The notes under the pieces are model-generated. The model did no database searches. It was not told the DNA's origin and worked only from the letters and a program-made list of their open reading frames with translations. Position numbers and translations under genes: made by a program. A stretch of DNA of 14,487 nucleotides from an uncultured Bacteroidota bacterium. Lineage in GTDB: Bacteria; Bacteroidota; Bacteroidia; Chitinophagales; Chitinophagaceae. The stretch spans positions 1-14,487 of the forward strand of contig CAIWKU010000385.1 in the NCBI GenBank assembly GCA_903913355.1. The letters run 5' to 3'. This document shows, piece after piece, positions 5,884 through 12,132 of this stretch (within the stretch, counting starts at the first letter, position 1; every line of letters begins with the position of its first letter).

Positions 5884-7101
5884 ATGTTGAAATTACCTAT
5901 TTATCTCGATAACAATGCAACCACTCCAATGGACCCACGGGTACTGGAGGCAATGATCCCTTATTTTACCGAACATTTTGGTAATGCGGCCAGCCGTAAC
6001 CATCCATTCGGATGGGAAGCAGAAGAGGCTGTGGATTATGCCCGCGAACAAGTGGCAAAACTGGTTGGTGCAGATCCGAAAGAAATCATATTCACTTCCG
6101 GTGCTACCGAAGGAGATAATCTGGGTATTAAAGGGGTATATGAAATGTATGCCAGTAAAGGTAACCATATCATTACCTGTACTACGGAACATAAAGCTGT
6201 ATTGGATACCTGCAAACATATTGAACGCACAGGTGGGGAAGTAACTTATCTGGAAGTAAAAGCAGATGGATTGATAGACCTGGGTGAATTGGAAGCTGCT
6301 ATCAGGCCCACAACAATCCTGATTGCCATTATGTATGCAAATAATGAGATCGGTGTTATTCAGCCTGTCAGAGAAATCAGCGCCATTGCTAAAAAACACG
6401 GAGTATTATTTTTTACCGATGCGGTTCAGGCAGTAGGTAAAATACCGGTAGATGTAAATAAAGATGGTATCGATATCATGGCGTTTACTGCCCATAAAAT
6501 GTATGGCCCAAAAGGTATTGGCGCATTGTATGTACGCCGTAAAAATCCAAGAGTAAAAGTTACCGCTCAAATGGATGGTGGCGGTCATGAAAGGGGGATG
6601 CGTAGTGGTACACTCAATGTGCCCGGGATAGTTGGCTTTGGTAAAGCCTGCGAATTGGCCCGATTAGAAATGGCCGATGATGCTGCCAGATTAAGCAAAC
6701 TCCGCGACAAACTCGAAAACGCATTGATGCAGATTGAGGAAACCTATGTAAACGGAAATAGGGAACATCGTCTTCCCCATGTTGCAAATATTTCTTTTAA
6801 ATATGTGGAAGGAGAAGGACTACTAATGGGCTTTAATAAAAATATTGCTTTATCATCCGGCTCTGCCTGTACTTCTGCTTCACTTGAACCCAGTTATGTA
6901 CTGAAAGCACTTGGTTTGGGCGATGATTTGGCACATAGCTCACTTCGTTTTGGTCTTGGCCGTTTTACCACCGAAGAGCAAATTGATTATACAATTAAAT
7001 CAGTTAGCGAAACGGTACTAAAGCTAAGAGAAATGAGCCCTCTTTGGGAAATGTTCAAAGAAGGCGTAGACATAGATAAAATTGAATGGGCGCATCATTG
7101 A
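5884..7101 (+). CDS. iscS: Cysteine desulfurase
   Basis: A 405-residue PLP enzyme that removes sulfur from L-cysteine, leaving alanine and a protein persulfide that feeds Fe-S cluster assembly and tRNA thiolation. The N-terminal IYLDNNATTPMDP is the standard class V aminotransferase start. Lys205 in TAHKMYGPKGIG binds PLP. Cys329 in SSGSACTSAS is the catalytic cysteine on the mobile loop, and the long loop marks the group I (IscS/NifS) type rather than SufS. The numbering is within one residue of E. coli IscS. The open frame reaches back to 5740, through the promoter and into mce; ATG at 5884 gives the conserved N-terminus. It heads iscS-iscU-iscA; IscU follows after a 101-base spacer full of inverted repeats. 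Confidence 0.96.
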   Translation: MLKLPIYLDNNATTPMDPRVLEAMIPYFTEHFGNAASRNHPFGWEAEEAVDYAREQVAKLVGADPKEIIFTSGATEGDNLGIKGVYEMYASKGNHIITCTTEHKAVLDTCKHIERTGGEVTYLEVKADGLIDLGELEAAIRPTTILIAIMYANNEIGVIQPVREISAIAKKHGVLFFTDAVQAVGKIPVDVNKDGIDIMAFTAHKMYGPKGIGALYVRRKNPRVKVTAQMDGGGHERGMRSGTLNVPGIVGFGKACELARLEMADDAARLSKLRDKLENALMQIEETYVNGNREHRLPHVANISFKYVEGEGLLMGFNKNIALSSGSACTSASLEPSYVLKALGLGDDLAHSSLRFGLGRFTTEEQIDYTIKSVSETVLKLREMSPLWEMFKEGVDIDKIEWAHH

Positions 7102-7111
7102 TCAATTCGAA

Positions 7112-7196
7112 AATGATTAATTTGAAAATGGGTTCAAATTAATCATTCGTAAAACAAAAGCATTTTCAAATTAACTAATTTTCAAATTTTCAAATT
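7112..7196 (+). repeat. Alternative stems and TTTTCAAATT words in the iscS-iscU spacer
   Basis: AATGATTAATTTGAA (7112-7126) is the exact reverse complement of TTCAAATTAATCATT (7133-7147), a 15-bp stem with a 6-base loop. The overlapping segment TTAATTTGAAAATG (7117-7130) is also the exact reverse complement of CATTTTCAAATTAA (7161-7174). The two stems exclude each other. The word TTTTCAAATT occurs at 7163-7172, 7179-7188 and 7187-7196, and inverted at 7119-7128. The region ends 6 bases before the iscU ATG. Confidence 0.75.
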
Positions 7197-7202
7197 CATA
7201 CC

Positions 7203-7619
7203 ATGGCATACTCAGAAAAAGTAATCGATCATTACAGTAACCCTAAGAATGTAGGTACACTGGATAAATCCAAAAAGAATGTAGGAACCGGTTTGGTAGG
7301 CGCTCCTGAGTGTGGAGATGTAATGCGTTTACAGATAGAAGTAGACGATGCTACCGGCGTTATTACCGATGCAAAATTTAAAACTTTTGGCTGCGGTTCT
7401 GCTATTGCCTCCTCTTCACTGGCTACCGAATGGTTAAAAGGGAAAACCGTGGATCAGGCAGTTCAAATCGATAATATGGATCTGGTTGAAGAACTGAATC
7501 TGCCTCCGGTAAAAATTCACTGTTCTGTACTTGCGGAAGATGCAATCAAATCAGCCATCAACGATTACCGCAAAAAGAATGGCCTGGAAGAACTGGTATT
7601 CGAAGAAAAAATTCATTAA
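7203..7619 (+). CDS. iscU: Iron-sulfur cluster assembly scaffold IscU
   Basis: A 138-residue scaffold on which Fe-S clusters are built using sulfur from IscS. The three cluster cysteines are Cys37 in APECGD, Cys64 in FGCGSA and Cys107 in KIHCSVLAEDA, with Asp39 and His106 as the other conserved residues. LPPVK at residues 100-104 is the motif recognised by the HscA chaperone in other bacteria, which suggests that a partner chaperone acts on it although no hscA/hscB lies nearby. N-terminal YSEKVIDHYSNPKNVG is typical of IscU rather than SufU, and the protein lacks the SufU insertion. The ATG at 7203 lies directly after a run of TTTTCAAATT words, with no Shine-Dalgarno sequence. Confidence 0.96.
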   Translation: MAYSEKVIDHYSNPKNVGTLDKSKKNVGTGLVGAPECGDVMRLQIEVDDATGVITDAKFKTFGCGSAIASSSLATEWLKGKTVDQAVQIDNMDLVEELNLPPVKIHCSVLAEDAIKSAINDYRKKNGLEELVFEEKIH

Positions 7620-7651
7620 TAATTTACTCAGGGTTTTCGATAATACCCATT

Positions 7652-7688
7652 GTTAATTATTAATCGTTAATTATTAATTGTTATTTAA
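7652..7688. repeat. Tandem 14-bp-period repeat in the iscU-iscA spacer
   Basis: GTTAATTATTAAT occurs twice without mismatch, at 7652-7664 and 7666-7678, and a degenerate third unit, GTTATTTAA, begins at 7680. The core TTAAT-T-ATTAA of each unit is an inverted repeat around one base. The run ends about 5 bases before the iscA ATG, next to TAAGG at 7686-7690. It could be a regulator site, a leader structure or neutral repeat DNA. Confidence 0.65.
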
Positions 7689-7693
7689 GGTAA

Positions 7694-8044
7694 ATGGTTG
7701 CAACAGAAAATAGTATTTACGTTAGCGAGAAGGCGAAAAAGAAAGTTCATCAATTGATGGAAGAAGCCGGTGTTATGGGAGATGCTAACTATTTCTTACG
7801 TGTAGGCGTAGTTGGCGGAGGTTGCTCTGGCCTAAGTTATAAGCTTGATTTTGATAATGAGGTAAAACCTATGGACCAGGTATTTGAAGATAATGGTATC
7901 AAAGTAGTAACCGATCTGAAAAGTTTCTTATACCTGGTTAATACAGAACTGGATTTTTCCGACGGATTAAATGGGAAAGGATTTTACTTCAATAATCCCA
8001 ATGCAAGCAGAAGTTGTGGTTGTGGGGAAAGTTTTGCAGTATAA
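7694..8044 (+). CDS. iscA: A-type iron-sulfur carrier protein (IscA/HesB family)
   Basis: A 116-residue A-type carrier that accepts or delivers Fe-S clusters or iron between the scaffold and target enzymes. The three signature cysteines are Cys44 in GGGCSGLSYKLDF and Cys108/Cys110 in SRSCGCGESF near the C-terminus. The sequence IYVSEKAKKKVHQLM at the start and GKGFYFNNPNA before the second motif are family-typical. Its place after iscS and iscU supports the name iscA, but erpA or sufA function cannot be excluded from sequence. It is the last gene of the operon: a 13-bp hairpin follows 26 bases after its stop. TAAGG at 7686-7690 is close to the start and may aid ribosome binding. Confidence 0.94.
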   Translation: MVATENSIYVSEKAKKKVHQLMEEAGVMGDANYFLRVGVVGGGCSGLSYKLDFDNEVKPMDQVFEDNGIKVVTDLKSFLYLVNTELDFSDGLNGKGFYFNNPNASRSCGCGESFAV

Positions 8045-8070
8045 AGTATTCTTAATAGCAGCATTATTGA

Positions 8071-8100
8071 TAAAGGCCAAAGCATTTGCTTTGGCCTTTA
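8071..8100. terminator. Bidirectional hairpin terminator of the isc operon
   Basis: TAAAGGCCAAAGC (8071-8083) and GCTTTGGCCTTTA (8088-8100) form a perfect 13-bp stem with the loop ATTT. It lies 26 bases after the iscA stop and 8 bases beyond the stop of the convergent gene, so it can serve both strands. The T-rich end of each arm (CCTTTA) is short rather than a long T run. Confidence 0.85.
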
Positions 8101-8108
8101 TGTTGGGT

Positions 8109-8480
8109 TTATTCGGTCATCAGGTATCGCTCAAACGGGTTGTTTAATAAAGATTCTCCATCTGGAATAGCCATGACAGGCGGAGTAACCGGAACAGCAG
8201 GTATCGGTAGTTCATCGGTTGGTAGTTTTGGCGGATTGGGAATCTGATGAGGTAATGGCTTGCCCGGCTCTTTGGCAGCTTTGGGCGGCAGAGGCATATG
8301 CACTGAATCTTTTTTGATAGGCTTTGCCTTTGATTTTTTTCTGCTGGTAACCGTAACGGGGATAGCATCGGCCCCATTTTCTACAACAGGCTTGGCAGGT
8401 TTTTTGGGACTATTCTGGGCATGGGAAAACAAGCCAATACCGAAAATACACAGCAACAGTAAGGTTAGTCTTAGTTTCAT
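8109..8480 (-). CDS. Small proline- and lysine-rich secreted protein, unknown function
   Basis: A 123-residue protein that I do not recognise. It has a clear signal peptide: MKLR, then the hydrophobic core LTLLLLCIFGIGLF, and a likely cleavage after SHA before QNS. The mature part has no predicted fold by eye: residues about 25-60 are rich in Lys, Pro and Ala (SPKKPAKP, RKKSKAKPIKK), and residues about 62-105 are rich in Pro (PLPPKAAKEPGKPLP, NPPKLP, PVTPPV). It ends with SLLNNPFERYLMTE, which looks like a short ordered tail. The frame extends upstream to 8618, but the ATG at 8480 alone gives a proper signal peptide and clears the gldF start. It could be a periplasmic linker or surface-associated protein; that is inference. 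It shares a terminator with the isc operon and diverges from gldF. Confidence 0.7.
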   Translation of the reverse strand: MKLRLTLLLLCIFGIGLFSHAQNSPKKPAKPVVENGADAIPVTVTSRKKSKAKPIKKDSVHMPLPPKAAKEPGKPLPHQIPNPPKLPTDELPIPAVPVTPPVMAIPDGESLLNNPFERYLMTE

Positions 8481-8572
8481 ACACATGATTTGAAAAGAGA
8501 TGCTAAATGTGATAAAATCCATAAAGTGCATCCAAATAAGCACAGCAAATAGGGTGATTGCGAAAGAACAAT

Positions 8573-8580
8573 TAGTTTTG
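8573..8580 (+). promoter_or_regulatory. Candidate -7 box almost touching the gldF start
   Basis: TAGTTTTG matches TAnnTTTG exactly and ends 5 bases before the gldF ATG at 8586. If active, transcription would begin at or within a few bases of the start codon, giving a leaderless message. The nearest TTG upstream (8558-8560) leaves a 12-base spacer, shorter than usual, which weakens the call. Confidence 0.35.
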
Positions 8581-8585
8581 ACAAT

Positions 8586-9308
8586 ATGTGGATGATCTGC
8601 AAAAAAGAATGGCAACAATTTTTCAGCAGTCTGACAGGCTATATAGCCCTGTTTGTTTTTCTTTTATTGAATGGACTATTTCTATTTGTTTTCCCCGACA
8701 CCAGTATCCTTGATTTCGGATATGCAACACTAGGCAGTTTCTTCAACCTGGCTCCATGGATACTGTTGTTTCTGGTTCCAACCATTACTATGCGAAGTTT
8801 TGCAGACGAGTATAAATCTGGAAGCTTCGAAATCCTGAAAACACTACCACTTACTCCTTCCCAGATTGTATGGGGTAAATTTTTTGGAGCATTGCTTGTG
8901 ATTATTACCGCTCTTTTACCCACTATTGTTTATGCGGTCTCTATTCAGCAGCTAAGTGTTTCGGGTGGAATAGATATTGGTGCCACAATAGGAAGTTATT
9001 TGGGTCTGGTATTATTAGGAGCTGTTTTTACTGCCATAGGCATTTGCGCAAGCAGCTATACCAATAATACCGTATTGGCATTTATTGCCGGGGCTTTTGT
9101 GTGTTTTCTTTTATTCAACGGGTTTAATGCAATTAGCAAATTGCCGGCTTTTAAGGCAGGCCCTGATTATTATATAGAGATGCTGGGGATCAATTTTCAT
9201 TACAGAAGTATCAGTCGCGGGGTGGTAGATACCCGTGATCTGCTTTATTTTGGCGGCATGGTTGTATTGTTTTTGTTCATCACACAAAGAAACCTGGTAA
9301 AACGTTAA
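8586..9308 (+). CDS. gldF: Gliding motility-associated ABC transporter permease GldF
   Basis: A 240-residue ABC-2-type permease, the membrane part of the GldA-GldF-GldG transporter required for gliding in Bacteroidota such as Flavobacterium. About six membrane segments are visible, at roughly residues 16-36, 48-68, 98-118, 133-153, 162-182 and 222-236. The motif MRSFADEYKSGSFEILKTLPL at about residues 68-88, at the cytosolic coupling loop, is characteristic of GldF and related permeases. It ends with the basic NLVKR. gldG begins 11 bases after its stop, so the two form one operon. The ATPase gene gldA is not adjacent, as in many genomes where it lies elsewhere. The start ATG at 8586 gives the standard MWxICKKE N-terminus. 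Confidence 0.9.
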   Translation: MWMICKKEWQQFFSSLTGYIALFVFLLLNGLFLFVFPDTSILDFGYATLGSFFNLAPWILLFLVPTITMRSFADEYKSGSFEILKTLPLTPSQIVWGKFFGALLVIITALLPTIVYAVSIQQLSVSGGIDIGATIGSYLGLVLLGAVFTAIGICASSYTNNTVLAFIAGAFVCFLLFNGFNAISKLPAFKAGPDYYIEMLGINFHYRSISRGVVDTRDLLYFGGMVVLFLFITQRNLVKR

Positions 9309-9319
9309 GTGGGAATCCT

Positions 9320-11062
9320 ATGAAGAAATTCTGGCAACATAAATATGGAATCCCTGCAAGTATCGGATTATTGCTGGTTTTGATTTACCTGTCTGGTTTT
9401 TTCTTTTTTCGTGTTGACCTGACTTCCGAAAAAAGATACAGCCTCAGTGCCCCTACAAAAAAATTACTAACTGAACTGGATAGCACAGTAACCGTCCGGG
9501 TATTTCTTACCGGAGATCTTCCTGCTGACTATAAAAAATTGAGTATTGCTACAAAAGATTTGTTGGATGAGTTCAAATCCATATCACACAATCATATCCT
9601 GGTAAATTTTGAAAAACCAGGAGAGAATATTACCAACGACACAGCTAAAGTAATCTTTTATGATAGCTTATCACGATTGGGAGTTGTTTTTGAACAGGCA
9701 GAAAATGTTTCTTCTAAAAGCGAAAAACAAACCAACCAGTTAATCATTCCTTCTGCATTGATAAGTTGTAGAAATGGGCAAAAACCTATCGCCATTGATT
9801 TACGAAGCAGCCGGAAAATATATAAAACAGATAAATCGCAGGAGGAAGATGTAGAAGCTACGCGCAACGCAGCGGAAGCTTTGTTAGAATATAAGTTTGC
9901 GGATGCGATAGATAAACTTACCCGTAAATATGTTCCTGCCGTGGCTTATCTGGTAGGAAATGGAGAACCGGTTGACCTTACAGTGAATGATCTGGGTGAA
10001 AGCCTTCGTAACGAATACAGACTGGCCGTATTTGACCTTAAAAAAGGTTTTCCTGATCCCAGTATTGTAGATGCACTGATGATTGTAAAACCAACACTGC
10101 CATTTACAGAAGAAGACAAACTGAAACTGGATCAGTACGTGATGAATGGGGGTCGCATTATCTGGTGTATAGATAAATTACATGCGGAACTGGACAGCCT
10201 TATGCGCAGCCAGGCAAAGTATACGGCATTTGACCGTGGATTGGAACTGGATGATATACTGTTTAAATATGGAGTACGTATCAATCCTGATCTTGTGCAG
10301 GATCTAAACTGTTCAAAATTGCCCTTGGTTACAGGGAAAGATGCGAATGGAAATCCTTCCATTGACAGGGGCTTTTCCTGGCCTTATTATCCGTTTCTTT
10401 CAGAAAATAATAAGAACCCTATCTCCAATAACCTGGATCGGGTATTATCTATTTTTCCATCAAGTATCGATACAGTAAAAGCACCCGGAATTCAGAAAAC
10501 GATTTTGCTTGCAACAGATACCAATAGCCGGCGAATCAGTTCACCCGCAATAGTTGATATCAATAGTGTAAAAACAGATGATGACCTTCGTATGTTTACC
10601 CAGAGTCATATTCCTGTGGCAGTATTGTTGGAGGGGAAATTTAATTCTCTGTTTGCCAATCGGGTTGGCAAAACGGTCATGGATTCTGTGCAACGGGTAA
10701 CGGGGAAACCCTTTTTAAGCCAGGGGATTCATAATGCAAAACAGATTGTTATTTCTGATGCGGATATTGTAACCAATGTAATTAGTCAAACCACGGGCCC
10801 ATTACCCATGGGTATGGTATTATTTGAAAACTATCGATTTGCTAACCGGGAATTTTTTCTGAATTCGGTTGATTACCTTGTCAGTACTTCGCATTTATTT
10901 GAAAGCCGTAATAAAGATTTTGTATTACGCTTGCTGGATAAAGCAAAAGTTGAAGAACAGCGAACTACCTGGCAGTTCATCAATATCGGATTGCCAGTTT
11001 TGCTGGTAATACTAACCGGGGTGCTTTTTCAATGGCTCCGGAAAAAGAAGTATGAACAATAA
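9320..11062 (+). CDS. gldG: Gliding motility-associated ABC transporter auxiliary protein GldG
   Basis: A 580-residue membrane-anchored protein of the ABC-type auxiliary family (PF09822 type). One N-terminal membrane segment at about residues 14-32 is followed by the family start FFRVDLTSEKRYSLSAPTKK. A large periplasmic part comes next, and a second membrane segment at about 553-573 leaves a short basic tail (LRKKKYEQ). Inside, VDALMIVKPTLPFTEEDKLKLDQYVMNGG around residues 250-280 is the pattern shared with IFT52/GldG-type domains, and later FENYRFANREFFLNSVDYL near 507-525 is typical of GldG. It works with GldF, 11 bases upstream, and with GldA, which is not in the window. Its exact part in gliding is not known to me beyond being required with GldA and GldF. 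Confidence 0.92.
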   Translation: MKKFWQHKYGIPASIGLLLVLIYLSGFFFFRVDLTSEKRYSLSAPTKKLLTELDSTVTVRVFLTGDLPADYKKLSIATKDLLDEFKSISHNHILVNFEKPGENITNDTAKVIFYDSLSRLGVVFEQAENVSSKSEKQTNQLIIPSALISCRNGQKPIAIDLRSSRKIYKTDKSQEEDVEATRNAAEALLEYKFADAIDKLTRKYVPAVAYLVGNGEPVDLTVNDLGESLRNEYRLAVFDLKKGFPDPSIVDALMIVKPTLPFTEEDKLKLDQYVMNGGRIIWCIDKLHAELDSLMRSQAKYTAFDRGLELDDILFKYGVRINPDLVQDLNCSKLPLVTGKDANGNPSIDRGFSWPYYPFLSENNKNPISNNLDRVLSIFPSSIDTVKAPGIQKTILLATDTNSRRISSPAIVDINSVKTDDDLRMFTQSHIPVAVLLEGKFNSLFANRVGKTVMDSVQRVTGKPFLSQGIHNAKQIVISDADIVTNVISQTTGPLPMGMVLFENYRFANREFFLNSVDYLVSTSHLFESRNKDFVLRLLDKAKVEEQRTTWQFINIGLPVLLVILTGVLFQWLRKKKYEQ

Positions 11063-11083
11063 GGTTATCCCCTTCAGTCTGGT

Positions 11084-11091
11084 TATCTTTA
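11084..11091 (+). promoter_or_regulatory. Weak -7-like box before the TerC gene
   Basis: TATCTTTA differs from TAnnTTTG only in the last base and lies 17 bases before the ATG. No TTG is found at the expected -33 distance. The spacer after gldG is only 46 bases and holds no yybP-ykoY-type manganese riboswitch that I can see. Confidence 0.25.
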
Positions 11092-11108
11092 GCTTATAAA
11101 TCCCTCTA

Positions 11109-12104
11109 ATGTCAACACACGCGGTTGTTTATTTAGTATTTGGTATTGTGATTGTAACCGCATTGGTATTTGACTTGGGGCTGCTTAGTAAAAAAAATAA
11201 GAGCATTACCATTCAACAGGCTTTATACCAAACCGTTTTTTGGGTCGGATTAGCATTGGCTTTTTTTGTTTTTTTATGGTTCGAAGGCCCTGCATTGACA
11301 TCTGAAAATGATATACAGCAAATAACTGGGGTAACTACCACCGGTCCGCAATTAAGCCTCGAGTTTATCAGTGCATATTTAATGGAGTGGAGCCTGAGCA
11401 TCGACAATATATTTGTTTTCATATTGATCTTTACAGCCTTTGGTGTGAAAGCAAAACATTTTCCAAGAGTATTATTGGTAGGTATCGTAATAGCCATTCT
11501 GTTGAGGGTTCTGTTTATTACCGTGGGCGTTGCCTTAGTAGCAAAATTTTCCTGGATACTCTATTTGTTTGGTGTATTCTTATTGTATACCGGGTATAAA
11601 ATGTTTACAGCAGGCGAAGAAGATGAATTTGTTCCACAGGAGTCAGGTGTTTACCGTTTCCTGCAAAAAATGTTACCATTGGTTTCACATGATGGTGACG
11701 GCAGGTATCGAATGCTTGAAGATGGAAAGCCAGTATATACCTCCCTGTTTGTGGTAGTGGTATTACTTGCGGCTACCGACCTGGTTTTTGCATTGGATTC
11801 TATTCCTGCTGTAATGGGTATTTCCAAAGATCCGCTGGTCATTTATACATCGAATATATTTGCCGTATTGGGTTTACGAAGTCTTTTCTTTCTGCTCAGA
11901 TCGGCTGTTTCACAATTCGAATACCTGCAACAGGGTATTGCCATTGTACTGATATTTATCGGGGCAAAGATGCTTGGGGAACACTTTATTTCACAGTGGA
12001 TAGATAAAAACTGGCAGGTATTGATTTCATTGGGAGTAATACTGGTTTGTATTTCCGGCTCTGTTTTTTATTCCATAATTGTAAAAAAGAAAAGAAGCGA
12101 ATAG
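11109..12104 (+). CDS. TerC/Alx-family metal homeostasis membrane protein
   Basis: A 331-residue inner-membrane protein of the TerC/Alx family, members of which export manganese or protect against metal stress and have been linked to tellurite resistance. About eight or nine hydrophobic segments are visible. Two family motifs carry the conserved acidic residues: EFISAYLMEWSLSIDNIFVF at about residues 84-103 and DLVFALDSIPAVMGISKDPL near 223-242. The segment FLWFEGPALTSE after the second membrane segment and YKMFTAGEEDE in the central loop are typical of the Alx-like branch. It follows gldG by 46 bases, and a 28-base gap separates it from murF-alr, so read-through in both directions is possible. 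No ter gene cluster accompanies it, so tellurite resistance is unlikely to be its main task; manganese export is an inference from the family. Confidence 0.9.
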   Translation: MSTHAVVYLVFGIVIVTALVFDLGLLSKKNKSITIQQALYQTVFWVGLALAFFVFLWFEGPALTSENDIQQITGVTTTGPQLSLEFISAYLMEWSLSIDNIFVFILIFTAFGVKAKHFPRVLLVGIVIAILLRVLFITVGVALVAKFSWILYLFGVFLLYTGYKMFTAGEEDEFVPQESGVYRFLQKMLPLVSHDGDGRYRMLEDGKPVYTSLFVVVVLLAATDLVFALDSIPAVMGISKDPLVIYTSNIFAVLGLRSLFFLLRSAVSQFEYLQQGIAIVLIFIGAKMLGEHFISQWIDKNWQVLISLGVILVCISGSVFYSIIVKKKRSE

Positions 12105-12132
12105 GTCATAAAATGTGCTACGATAAACTATT

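Noticed and set aside
7104..7196. CRISPR-like array in the iscS-iscU spacer
   Set aside because: The repeated words are 10 bases, overlap each other, occur in both orientations and have no regular unique spacers.
7652..7688. Plasmid or phage iterons
   Set aside because: Only two exact units are present, inside a housekeeping operon with no replication gene nearby.
8481..8618. Longer start for the proline-rich secreted protein, overlapping gldF
   Set aside because: It would bury the signal peptide inside the protein and overlap the first codons of gldF on the other strand.
11063..11108. Manganese riboswitch upstream of the TerC gene
   Set aside because: Only 46 bases separate gldG from this gene, too short for the yybP-ykoY fold, and none of its conserved loop bases are visible.
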